A stretch of 64,000 nucleotides of DNA, taken from Achromobacter sp. Root83 (GTDB taxonomy: Bacteria; Pseudomonadota; Gammaproteobacteria; Burkholderiales; Burkholderiaceae_B). The translations under genes were made by a program, and so were the position numbers. The notes beneath the pieces are model-generated. The model was not told the DNA's origin. It saw only the letters and a list, made by a program, of their open reading frames with translations, and made no database searches. The stretch is taken from positions 427,744 through 491,743 of the forward strand of contig NZ_LMIU01000025.1 in assembly GCF_001428845.1 (NCBI RefSeq), in the 5' to 3' direction. Of this stretch, positions 8,980 to 17,002 are shown in pieces (position 1 is the first letter of the stretch; each line of letters opens with the position of its first letter).

Positions 8980-9486
8980 TCAGTAAGCCAGGCGGTAACC
9001 CGTGGGCATGCGGCGCGCGGTCAGAACGAAGCCGCCGTTCTTCAGTTCGCGCAGCGTCAGCTTGGACCGCTCGACCTTTTCAACGCGATAGCGGTTCAGG
9101 TAGATCGGGTCGTTGGCATCCACCGGTTCACCGGCGGATTTGGTGGTACGCATCGTGTAGACGCCGTCCGCCACGCTCCAGCAGCCGGTCTCGCGCAGCG
9201 CGGGACGCGTCTTGCGGCCGATCTTGAGCAGGGTTTCGTAGGCCATCGTGCCGTCGGCCGACAAGACGATCAGCGATTGCAGATCGCCGCTGACGTCGCG
9301 CGGCCGCGAGTTCGACAACCAGGTGCCGATCATGGGATCGCCGGCTTTGGCGGGCTCGCATGCCACCGGCTTGGGCGGTTCCGCGGGCTGGGCCTCGGTA
9401 ATGGTGGCGGGCTTCCTGGCGGCGCAGCCGGCCAGGATCAGAATGGCGCAGGCAATGCCGGCCGAACGCAAATACACACTGCTCAT
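8980..9486 (-). CDS. Small lipoprotein of unknown function
   Basis: A 168-aa protein. The start at 9486 is set by a strong GAGGAAG ribosome-binding site and a canonical lipoprotein signal peptide: a hydrophobic stretch followed by the lipobox LAGC, with lipidated Cys21. The mature part begins with an Ala/Pro/Glu linker and then a compact domain containing GTWLSNSRPRDVSG and GVYTMRTTKSAG, suggestive of a small beta-barrel. No catalytic motif was recognised. Likely anchored in the outer membrane, since Ala follows the Cys. The longer frame upstream to 9618 lacks support. Confidence 0.75.
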   Translation of the reverse strand: MSSVYLRSAGIACAILILAGCAARKPATITEAQPAEPPKPVACEPAKAGDPMIGTWLSNSRPRDVSGDLQSLIVLSADGTMAYETLLKIGRKTRPALRETGCWSVADGVYTMRTTKSAGEPVDANDPIYLNRYRVEKVERSKLTLRELKNGGFVLTARRMPTGYRLAY

Positions 9487-9675
9487 GACTTCCTCAACAC
9501 GTCTGTCGACGCGCCGCGCCGATCGCACCGGCACGCCCTTCGCGCAACAGACATCAGGCACTCTAATGAGCCGCCTGGGAAGAATCAACGACGATCCGCG
9601 CCGTGTGCAATTGCGCAACAGTCCACCGCCGCCGCCGCGTGGAATACGGGCGGAAACCGCAAAAATGCGTTGGTT

Positions 9676-10575
9676 TCAAGCGACAGTGCGCCGCCCCATG
9701 ACCGCCTTGGCGCGCAGCATTTCCTCCATGCGCGCCGCGGCCGGCGACAAGCTGCGCCCGGCCAGGCGGGTAAGGCCCAGCTCGCGCTCGATACGCGGCC
9801 GGGACAAGGGCACGAACGCCAGTCCGGGCGAGTCCGGCGGCACGCCCAGGCGCGCCAGCACCGTGACGCCCACGCCCCGCTCCAGCATGGCCAGCAGCGA
9901 CATCATGTTGGAGACGAACACCTGACGGTCCAGCATGAAGGCGGCTTGCGGATACCCCGCGAGCTGGCGATGCGCCATGGTGCCGACCAGGGGCAGGTCC
10001 GCGATCTCGCGCCAGGTCACCGACTTGCGGCCGGCCAGCGGATGGCCGCGATGGCAGACCAGTCCGAAGGCATCGCGCAGCAGGGGTTCGAATGACAGGC
10101 GGCGGTCCCGCGACACCGGGCTGCACACGCCCAGCTCCACCTCGCCCGACAGCACCATGCGCTCGACGCCCTCGGAGTTGTCGTCGAACAGGCGCAGCGA
10201 CACCGCGGGGTAGCGATCGCGGTACGTCGCCACCAGCTCAGGCAGCCAGTGCGTGGCCACCGTTGCGACCGACGCCATCGCCAGGGTGCCGGCGCCGTTG
10301 CTGGCCAGGCCCGACAGCGCGCCGGCCACGCGATCGTGGTGTTCGACCAGTTCGCGCGCCAAGGGCAGGCAGTCCTGGCCAAAGCGCGTCAGCGTGTTGC
10401 GGTTGCCGCGTTCGAACAGGGGCTGCCCCAGGCGCTGCTCCATTTCTCGGATGGACAGGGACAGCGCGGGCTGCGAGCGGAAGGCCCGGGCGGCGGCCGC
10501 GCGGAAGCTGCGCAGTTCCGCCACCAGCAGGAAGTGCCGGTAGTGCGCGATGGACAGGTCGGGGAGCGGGCGCAT
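9676..10575 (-). CDS. LysR-family transcriptional regulator
   Basis: A 299-aa regulator with an N-terminal winged helix-turn-helix (residues about 8-67: AELRSFRAAAARAFRSQPALS, then IREMEQRLGQPLFER). The C-terminal two-lobed effector domain runs from about residue 95. It is transcribed divergently from the alpha/beta-hydrolase/Bug pair across an 85-bp AT-rich gap, the classical LysR arrangement. It therefore probably controls those genes and itself. The inducer is unknown. No obvious Shine-Dalgarno precedes the start. Confidence 0.87.
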   Translation of the reverse strand: MRPLPDLSIAHYRHFLLVAELRSFRAAAARAFRSQPALSLSIREMEQRLGQPLFERGNRNTLTRFGQDCLPLARELVEHHDRVAGALSGLASNGAGTLAMASVATVATHWLPELVATYRDRYPAVSLRLFDDNSEGVERMVLSGEVELGVCSPVSRDRRLSFEPLLRDAFGLVCHRGHPLAGRKSVTWREIADLPLVGTMAHRQLAGYPQAAFMLDRQVFVSNMMSLLAMLERGVGVTVLARLGVPPDSPGLAFVPLSRPRIERELGLTRLAGRSLSPAAARMEEMLRAKAVMGRRTVA

Positions 10576-10660
10576 GGATCTGACTGATTAGAGATACTTA
10601 TCGAATCATATGAAAAATAAAGTTTTCTGATCATAGGACCGCTTTTAAGATGGCCGCAAC
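10576..10660. promoter_or_regulatory. Divergent LysR/hydrolase control region
   Basis: This gap is markedly AT-rich compared with its surroundings. It contains the palindrome TCATATGA and an interrupted dyad ACTTAT...ATAAAGT, with T-N11-A spacings typical of LysR sites. Both divergent promoters must lie here; individual -10 and -35 elements were not assigned. Confidence 0.45.
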
Positions 10661-11506
10661 ATGATCACAGCCATTTCGCCCCCCCACCCCGGTCCCGCCA
10701 CGGATCCGCTGGATTTCAGCCTGGCCGACCGGCTGCCCGCCCGCGCTGCCGGCCATGGCCGCCTGCTGATCGGCGCGGCGCCGCAAGACCGCGGGCCCGG
10801 CCTGCTGTTCGTGCCGGGCGCCTATCACGGCGCCTGGTGCTACGCGCACTATCTGGATTACTTCGCGCGCGCCGGCCTGGCCTGCGCGGCGCTGGACATG
10901 CGCGGCCATGGCGCGCTGCCGCAGGACGCTTCGTTTTCCTCCGTAACGATCGCGGACCTGGGCGAGGACGTGGCAAGCGCGATCGATGCGCTGGAGGGCC
11001 CCACCGTCGTCGTGGGACACAGCATGGGCGCTCTGCCCGCACTGCTGGCAGCCTGCCATCGGCCGGTGGCGGGCGTGGTGCTGATGGCGCCCTCGCCGCC
11101 CGGCGACCTGCCCGGCGCGCTGGCGCTGCCCCCCGTCCCCGGCGGCACGCCGCGCCTCCCACCGTCCGCCACGGAGATCCGCGCGCGCTTTCTGGCGACC
11201 ACGCCCGACCGCGACGTCCGCGCGGTGGCGCGGCGCCTGTGCGCCGAAAGCCCGCAAGTGCTGAACGACCGTTACCTGCTGCGGGTGGCGGTCGCCGGTG
11301 CGTCGGTCACCGCGCCGGGCCTGTGCCTGGAAGCCGGACTGGACACGCATGACAGGCATCCGCCCGGACAGGACCAGGCGATCGCGCGCCGCTACGGCTT
11401 TTCGCACGCCGTTCTTGCCGGCCAGCCGCACTGCATGATGTATGCCGACGATTGGCAGATCAGCGCCGCCGCCATTCTGGACTGGCATCGCGGGCGCTTC
11501 GGCTGA
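10661..11506 (+). CDS. Alpha/beta-hydrolase family protein
   Basis: A 281-aa alpha/beta hydrolase. The oxyanion-hole region FVPGAYHGAWCY, the nucleophile elbow GHSMG and a C-terminal His in AGQPHCMMYADDW give a plausible Ser-Asp-His triad. The D-M-R-G-H-G motif after strand 4 is also present. It is the first gene divergent from the LysR regulator and is followed after 61 bp by a Bug-type solute receptor. It may hydrolyse an ester or lactone related to the captured compound. The substrate is unknown. The RBS is weak. Confidence 0.82.
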   Translation: MITAISPPHPGPATDPLDFSLADRLPARAAGHGRLLIGAAPQDRGPGLLFVPGAYHGAWCYAHYLDYFARAGLACAALDMRGHGALPQDASFSSVTIADLGEDVASAIDALEGPTVVVGHSMGALPALLAACHRPVAGVVLMAPSPPGDLPGALALPPVPGGTPRLPPSATEIRARFLATTPDRDVRAVARRLCAESPQVLNDRYLLRVAVAGASVTAPGLCLEAGLDTHDRHPPGQDQAIARRYGFSHAVLAGQPHCMMYADDWQISAAAILDWHRGRFG

Positions 11507-11567
11507 CCCCCATCACCATGACAACGACAACGATAACGACGCGCGCCCGCGCACCCAGGAGACAGAC

Positions 11568-12533
11568 ATGCCCATTCCCCACTTGCTTCGCCCGGCGCTT
11601 GCCGGCGCCAGCCTGCTGCTTGCCGCCGCGTCGCACGCCGCCGGCTGGCCCGAAAAACCCGTAACGATCATCGTACCGTCCGCGGCCGGCGGCGCGGCCG
11701 ACCTGACCGCCAGGACCTTTGCCCAGTACCTGGGCGAAAAGACCGGCCAGACGGTAATCGTCGAAGACCGCCCCGGCGCCGGCGGCATAGTCGGCACCAA
11801 TGCCAGCAAGAACGCGGCGGCGGACGGCTACACCTTCCTGCTGTCCACGAACTCCACCCATTCGGCCAACCAGTACCTGTACAAGAGCCTGCCCTACGAC
11901 GCGCAAAAGGACTTCCAGCAGGTCGGCATGCTGGGCACGTTCGGCACCGTGGGCGTCGTATCGCCGGACAGCCCGTACCGCACCGTGCCCGACCTGGTGG
12001 ATTACGCCAAAAAACATCCCGGCGCCGTCTTCTTCGGCTACTACAGCTCGTCCTCGCAGGTGCCGTCCGAACTCTTCAAGCAGCGCGCCGGCATCAACGT
12101 CACCGGCGCGGCCTACAAGAACATCACGCAGATCATCACCGATCTGCGCGGCAAGCAGATCGGCTTCGCCTTCGTCGACTACCTGACCGCGATGGGCCAG
12201 ATCGACGGCAAGGGCCTCATCCCCATCGCCGTTACCGGCGCCCGCCAGCACGAGGCATGGCCCAGCGTGCCGACCATGGCCACCTACTATCCTGATTTCG
12301 TCGTGGCGGGCTGGCTCGGATTGTCGGCGCCCGCCCGCACGCCCCCGGAGATCGTGGCCAAGATGAATGCCTACATGCAGGCGGCGGTGAAGGACGAGGC
12401 CACGGCGAACAAGCTGCGCGCCCTGGGCCTGACCCCGGAATCGATGGACGTGGCGCGCTTTGACGCCTTCGTGAAGGAAGACACCGAGCGCTGGAAGGAA
12501 TGGATCCGGATCGCGGGAATCCAGCCCCAGTAA
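11568..12533 (+). CDS. Bug-family tripartite tricarboxylate transporter receptor
   Basis: A 321-aa periplasmic solute receptor. ATG at 11568 is preceded by CAGGAG, and a signal peptide ending SHAAG follows. The Bug hallmarks are WPEKPVTIIVPSAAGGAADLTAR near the mature N-terminus and VEDRPGAGGIVGTN. These receptors are hugely expanded in Bordetella and Achromobacter. They bind carboxylates, amides or aromatics and usually act with TctA/TctB membrane partners, which are absent here. It forms a probable two-gene operon with the hydrolase under the divergent LysR regulator. Confidence 0.88.
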   Translation: MPIPHLLRPALAGASLLLAAASHAAGWPEKPVTIIVPSAAGGAADLTARTFAQYLGEKTGQTVIVEDRPGAGGIVGTNASKNAAADGYTFLLSTNSTHSANQYLYKSLPYDAQKDFQQVGMLGTFGTVGVVSPDSPYRTVPDLVDYAKKHPGAVFFGYYSSSSQVPSELFKQRAGINVTGAAYKNITQIITDLRGKQIGFAFVDYLTAMGQIDGKGLIPIAVTGARQHEAWPSVPTMATYYPDFVVAGWLGLSAPARTPPEIVAKMNAYMQAAVKDEATANKLRALGLTPESMDVARFDAFVKEDTERWKEWIRIAGIQPQ

Positions 12534-12581
12534 GCCGCCCGGCGGCGATCCGTCCCTATCGCCGCGGCGCGTCCCCTATCC

Positions 12582-12605
12582 GCGCTCTCTATATATAGAG
12601 GCGCG
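12582..12605. terminator. Palindromic hairpin between convergent genes
   Basis: A perfect 14-bp palindrome CTCTATATATAGAG (12587-12600) is flanked by CGCG-type arms, giving a GC-clamped, AT-cored cruciform. It lies between the convergent Bug and Lrp genes. Terminator function is inferred from position only. The same CTCTCTATATA string recurs at promoter positions elsewhere in this window. Confidence 0.4.
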
Positions 12606-12612
12606 TTCCGCT

Positions 12613-13062
12613 TTACAGCGGCAGGCGCTGCTCGTGCTTGATCTCGCGCAGCGCCACGATCGTGCGGGTCTGGCGGATGCCCGGCATATTGAACAGGAAC
12701 CGGTGCAGGAAGCGGTCATAGGCTTCCGGGCTTTCCACCAGGATCTTCAACAGGAAGTCCGAATCGCCGGTCACCGCATAGCATTCCAGGATCTCTGGCG
12801 CATCGCGCACCGACCGCTCGAAGTTCTCGACCGTGTTGGCGGAATGCCGCTCAAGGCTGATCTGCGCAAACATGCAGCCCAGCCCGACCTTGCTGCGGTC
12901 CACCTGGGCGCTGTAGCCCTGGATGACCCCGCTGGCCTCCATCGCCTTCACCCGCCGCCATACCGGCGCGGCGGACAGGCCAACTTTCTCGGAAAGCTGC
13001 TGTGCCGAGGCGCGCCCGTCCTCCTGCAAGGCCTTGAGGATGCCGATATCGGTCTTATCCAT
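12613..13062 (-). CDS. Lrp/AsnC-family transcriptional regulator
   Basis: A 149-aa regulator with an N-terminal helix-turn-helix (DIGILKALQEDGRASAQQLSEKVGLSAAPVWRRVKAME, listed here by its key core ASAQQLSEKVGLS). A C-terminal RAM ligand-binding domain (VTGDSDFLLKILVES) follows. Such proteins sense amino acids and often control adjacent amino-acid catabolism genes. It is divergent from the indolepyruvate ferredoxin oxidoreductase gene across 129 bp, which strongly suggests it regulates that aromatic or branched amino-acid degradation step. Confidence 0.9.
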   Translation of the reverse strand: MDKTDIGILKALQEDGRASAQQLSEKVGLSAAPVWRRVKAMEASGVIQGYSAQVDRSKVGLGCMFAQISLERHSANTVENFERSVRDAPEILECYAVTGDSDFLLKILVESPEAYDRFLHRFLFNMPGIRQTRTIVALREIKHEQRLPL

Positions 13063-13191
13063 CTCTTTGTCTCCTGGTTTTTATCGATCACGAAACGTTC
13101 ATTGCGAATTATAGGGATAGCACGATCCAAAAACGCAATAAACCTGATGCCTCGCGAACCTATCATGGTGCGAACACCAGGAGCATTCGAT

Positions 13192-16100
13192 ATGGACGGT
13201 ACTCCCGCCGCCGACCCCCAGCTTGACCTCGAGTATCAGCTCGCCGACAACCTCACCCGGGAATCCGGGCGCATCTTCATGACGGGCACCCAGGCCTTGG
13301 TGCGCATCATGCTGACCCAGCGCAGGGTCGACCGCGAACGCGGCCTGAACACCGCCGGTTTCGTGTCGGGATACCGAGGCTCGCCGTTGGGCGGCGTGGA
13401 CATGGCCATGTGGAAGGCGCAGAAGGCGCTGGACGCCAATCAGATCTCGTTCCTGCCCGGCATCAACGAAGACATGGCCGCCACCGCCGTCATGGGCACT
13501 CAGCAGGCCGGCGTGCGCGCCGACCGCAACGTCGACGGCGTATTTGCCATGTGGTACGGCAAGGGGCCGGGCGTGGACCGCGCGGGCGACGCGCTGCATC
13601 ACGGCAACGCCGCCGGCGCCTCGCGCCATGGCGGCGTGCTGGTGGTGGTGGGCGACGATCACACGGCGGTCTCGTCGTCGATTCCGCACGCCAGCGAAGC
13701 ATCGCTGATCGGCTGGCAGATGCCCATCGTGCATCCCACGTCGATCGACGAATACGAAACCTTCGCGCTGTGGGGCTGGGCCCTGTCGCGCTACGCGGGC
13801 ACCTGGGTAGCCTTCAAGGCCGTGTCCGAAACCATCGAAAGCGGACACTCGTTCACGCCCGCCGCGATCCAGTCCTATGACATGCCGGCGGACCCGGACC
13901 TGCCGCCCGAGTCGCTGGAGTATTCGGCGCGCGATTTCCTGTCGCTGGCCGTCGAGGCGCGCATGAATCTGCGCATGAAGGCGGTTGCCGCGTTCGCGCG
14001 CCGCCACAGCATCGACAAACTGACCTGTCCCGCGCCCAAGGCCGCCGTGGGCATCGTCACGGTCGGCAAGGCGCACCTGGACACCATGGAGGCGCTGTCG
14101 CGCCTGGGCGTGGACACCGTCACGGCCAACGCGCCCGTGCGCATCTACAAGCCCGGCCTGACCTGGCCGATGGACACCGGCCGCCTGCTGGATTTCGCGC
14201 GCGGCCTGTCGCACATCCTCGTGATCGAGGAAAAGGGCGCGGTCGTCGAAAGCCAGATCAAGGACCTGCTGTTCAACCTGCCGGAGCGCCCCTCGGTCAC
14301 CGGAAAGAAGGGCTTCGACGGCGAACCGATGGTGCCGTCGGCCGGCCAGTTGCGCCCGTCGCTGCTGGCGCAGCCGCTGGCCGGCTGGCTCGCGCGCGCG
14401 GCCGGGCTGCCGCTGGGCCGCGACCTGTCCGCCTTCGAATGCCAGGCCCCGTTGTCCAACGACGCCGACGGCATGCGTCGCCGGCCGTATTTCTGTTCGG
14501 GCTGTCCGCACAGCACGTCGACCAAGGTGCCGGAGGGCAGCCAGGCGCTGTCCGGCGTGGGCTGCCACTACATGGCCGCCTGGATGGACCGCGACACGGG
14601 CGGCCTGACGCAGATGGGCGGCGAAGGCGTCGACTGGATCGGCCTGTCCCGCTACACCAAGATGCCGCACATCTTCCAGAACATGGGGGAAGGCACCTAC
14701 TACCACTCCGGCTACCTGGCCATACGCCAGGCGGTGGCCGCGCGCGCCAACATCACCTACAAGATCCTCTTCAACGACGCGGTCGCGATGACGGGCGGGC
14801 AGCCGGTCGACGGACCGATCTCGGTACCGCAAATCTGCCAGCAATTGCGCGGCGAGAACGTGGCGCGCATCGTCGTCACCAGCGACGAGCCCGAAAAATA
14901 CCAGGGCGTGGACCTGGGCCCGGACATCAAGGTGCATCACCGCCGCGACCTGGACGCGCTGCAGCGCGAGCTGCGCGAGATTTCCGGCGTGACGGTGCTG
15001 ATCCATGATCAGACCTGCGCGGCCGAGAAGCGCCGCCGCCGCAAGAAGAACCAGTTTCCGGACCCGGCACGCCGCATGCTGATCAACAGCGCGGTCTGCG
15101 AAGGCTGCGGGGATTGCGGCGTGCAGTCCAACTGCCTGTCGGTGGTGCCGCTGGAAACGCCCTATGGCCGCAAGCGCGCGATCGACCAGTCCAGTTGCAA
15201 CAAGGACTATTCCTGCGCGGAAGGGTTCTGCCCCAGCTTCGTGTCCGTCATGGGCGGCAAGCCCAGGAAAAGCGCCGCGCCCAAGGCCGACCAGGAACGC
15301 CTGCAGCGCCTGATCGAAGCGTTGCCGCAACCCGACCTGCCCGCCCTGGACCACCCCTACCGCCTGCTGGTCGCGGGCATGGGCGGCACCGGCGTCATCA
15401 CCATCGGCGCCATCGTGTCGATGGCGGCGCACCTGGAAGGCCTGTCGGCCGCGGTGCTGGACCTGACCGGCCTGGCGCAAAAGGGCGGCACCGTCGTCAG
15501 CCACATCCGGCTGGCGCCCGCCGGCGCGTCCCCCGGCCCCGTGCGCCTGGACTGGCAGCAGGCCGACGCGGCCATCCTGTGCGATCCGGTGGCCGCCGTG
15601 GCGCCGGACTCGCTGGGCGCGCTGCGCCGCGGCCACACGCAGGTCACGGTCAACACCTATGTGGCGCCCGTCTCGGAATTCACGCGCAACCCCGACGCGG
15701 CCATGCGCCCCGAAGCGCTGCTGGCCAAGATCCGCCATGCGGCGGGCGACTCGCACACCGCGGCCATCGACGCGCATGAGGCCGCGCTGGCGCTGTTCGG
15801 CGACAGCATCCTGTCGAACATGTTCATGCTGGGCTACGCCTGGCAGCGCGGCGGCGTGCCGCTGTCGCAAGCCGCCATCAACCGCGCCATCGAACTCAAT
15901 GGCGTGGCGGTGGCGGCCAATCGCGCCGCGTTCGACAGCGGCCGCCTGGCGGCGCAGCAGCCCGACGCGCTGGAAGGCGCGCTGCGCCCGCGCGCCCAGG
16001 TGGTGCAACTGCACGTGCCCGAGACATTCGATCGCGCCGTGGCGCGCCGGGTCGAGGATCTGACGGCCTACCAGAATGCGGCCTATGCCCGGGAGTACCA

Positions 16101-16698
16101 GGTTGTGGTCGATGCCGTCGCGGCCCGCGAACGCGAATTGGCGCCCGACGCCAAGACCCCGCGGCTGGCGATGGCGGTGGCGCGCGGCCTGTTCAAGCTC
16201 ATGGCCTACAAGGACGAATACGAAGTGGCCCGGCTCTATACGGGTGCATCGTTCCAGGCGCAATTGCAGGGCCAGTTCGAGGGCGACTACAGCCTGCGTT
16301 TCCATATGGCGCCGCCCATCTTCGCCCGCAAGGACCCGCGCACCGGCGTGCCCCGCAAGATGACGCTGGGTCCGCGCACCATGACCGCCCTGAAATTGCT
16401 GACCCGCCTGAAGGGCCTGCGCGGCACCTGGTTCGATCCTTTCGGCCACACCGCCGAGCGCAAGATGGAACGCGCGCTGGTCCAGGAGTATCGTCAGACC
16501 ATAGACCAACTGCTTGCCGGGTTGACCCGCGACAAGCTCGCGCAAGCGGCTACAATCGCCGCCCTGGCAGAGACCATACGCGGCTTTGGGCACGTGAAGA
16601 CGGCCAACGTCGAGAAGTATCGGACGGAATCGGGCAGATTGATGCAGAGCTATACGGCGCCTGCCCCGCGCGACATGCCCCTGCGGAAAACCGCATAA
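13192..16698 (+). CDS. Indolepyruvate ferredoxin oxidoreductase family protein (fused)
   Basis: A 1168-aa single-chain 2-oxoacid:acceptor oxidoreductase that decarboxylates arylpyruvates or related keto acids to acyl-CoA. Order seen: N-terminal pyrimidine-binding domain (GFVSGYRGSPLGG); TPP-binding domain with GVGCHYM, MGGEGVDW and NDAVAMTGGQPVDG; a Cys-rich 4Fe-4S-like cluster (CEGCGDC, with further Cys up to GFCPSF); a gamma-subunit domain (AGMGGTGVITIG and GLAQKGGTVVSH); and a C-terminal helical extension. Start at 13192 is set by AGGAG at 13179-13183. Longer upstream frames would run through the Lrp promoter. The divergent Lrp regulator supports a role in amino-acid-derived keto-acid breakdown. 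Confidence 0.9.
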   Translation: MDGTPAADPQLDLEYQLADNLTRESGRIFMTGTQALVRIMLTQRRVDRERGLNTAGFVSGYRGSPLGGVDMAMWKAQKALDANQISFLPGINEDMAATAVMGTQQAGVRADRNVDGVFAMWYGKGPGVDRAGDALHHGNAAGASRHGGVLVVVGDDHTAVSSSIPHASEASLIGWQMPIVHPTSIDEYETFALWGWALSRYAGTWVAFKAVSETIESGHSFTPAAIQSYDMPADPDLPPESLEYSARDFLSLAVEARMNLRMKAVAAFARRHSIDKLTCPAPKAAVGIVTVGKAHLDTMEALSRLGVDTVTANAPVRIYKPGLTWPMDTGRLLDFARGLSHILVIEEKGAVVESQIKDLLFNLPERPSVTGKKGFDGEPMVPSAGQLRPSLLAQPLAGWLARAAGLPLGRDLSAFECQAPLSNDADGMRRRPYFCSGCPHSTSTKVPEGSQALSGVGCHYMAAWMDRDTGGLTQMGGEGVDWIGLSRYTKMPHIFQNMGEGTYYHSGYLAIRQAVAARANITYKILFNDAVAMTGGQPVDGPISVPQICQQLRGENVARIVVTSDEPEKYQGVDLGPDIKVHHRRDLDALQRELREISGVTVLIHDQTCAAEKRRRRKKNQFPDPARRMLINSAVCEGCGDCGVQSNCLSVVPLETPYGRKRAIDQSSCNKDYSCAEGFCPSFVSVMGGKPRKSAAPKADQERLQRLIEALPQPDLPALDHPYRLLVAGMGGTGVITIGAIVSMAAHLEGLSAAVLDLTGLAQKGGTVVSHIRLAPAGASPGPVRLDWQQADAAILCDPVAAVAPDSLGALRRGHTQVTVNTYVAPVSEFTRNPDAAMRPEALLAKIRHAAGDSHTAAIDAHEAALALFGDSILSNMFMLGYAWQRGGVPLSQAAINRAIELNGVAVAANRAAFDSGRLAAQQPDALEGALRPRAQVVQLHVPETFDRAVARRVEDLTAYQNAAYAREYQVVVDAVAARERELAPDAKTPRLAMAVARGLFKLMAYKDEYEVARLYTGASFQAQLQGQFEGDYSLRFHMAPPIFARKDPRTGVPRKMTLGPRTMTALKLLTRLKGLRGTWFDPFGHTAERKMERALVQEYRQTIDQLLAGLTRDKLAQAATIAALAETIRGFGHVKTANVEKYRTESGRLMQSYTAPAPRDMPLRKTA

Positions 16699-16715
16699 AC
16701 AGCCGCTCTGAGCGT

Positions 16716-16752
16716 CACTGTCCTGGGCGCGCCTTACTGGGCGCGCCTAGTG
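16716..16752 (+). terminator. Hairpin terminator after the oxidoreductase gene
   Basis: GGCGCGCC (16726-16733) pairs with GGCGCGCC (16740-16747) around a 6-nt loop, and outer CACT/AGTG extend the stem. A short T run (TTTGG) follows. It ends the preceding gene before the nrd promoter. Confidence 0.65.
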
Positions 16753-16794
16753 CATTTGGTTACAATCTTTTGTGGGATTCGTCTTATCTTCTTC

Positions 16795-16823
16795 TTGTCC
16801 CTGTAAACCTCGATCACTAGAAT
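16795..16823 (+). promoter_or_regulatory. nrdAB sigma70 promoter
   Basis: A -35 element TTGTCC (16795-16800) and a -10 element TAGAAT (16818-16823) are separated by exactly 17 bp. The -10 lies within the upstream NrdR box, so occupancy would block RNA polymerase. The transcript would have a leader of about 170 nt before nrdA. No other gene was seen in the 304-bp gap. Confidence 0.65.
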
Positions 16824-16829
16824 TAGTGT
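16814..16829. promoter_or_regulatory. NrdR box 1
   Basis: The 16-mer TCACTAGAATTAGTGT is a dyad that agrees at about 12 of 16 positions with the NrdR consensus (acaCwAtATaTwGtgt). It overlaps the -10 of the nrd promoter. Confidence 0.7.
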
Positions 16830-16844
16830 CCAACGAGGGGTGCT

Positions 16845-16860
16845 ACACTATATGTTGTGG
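16845..16860. promoter_or_regulatory. NrdR box 2
   Basis: The 16-mer ACACTATATGTTGTGG is a close match to the NrdR consensus. It begins exactly 31 bp after box 1, the helical phasing conserved for paired NrdR boxes in bacterial ribonucleotide reductase promoters. Together the two sites imply ATP/dATP-responsive repression by NrdR; the nrdR gene itself is not in this window. Confidence 0.8.
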
Positions 16861-17002
16861 TCGCCTAAGCGCTGATTCCCGTCGGCCACGCCTTTTGGAC
16901 TAGACCGTCCAAGCGTTGCGACCCCCCTTAAAAGATCCAATTTCGTACCTGACATGACGTCGTCATGTCGCTATCTACGCGCTTTTTCGCACAGGAGCTT
17001 CC

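Noticed and set aside
13099..16593. 1164-codon minus-strand open frame opposite the oxidoreductase gene
   Set aside because: No recognisable motifs, and low-complexity composition; the plus-strand protein has full family signatures.
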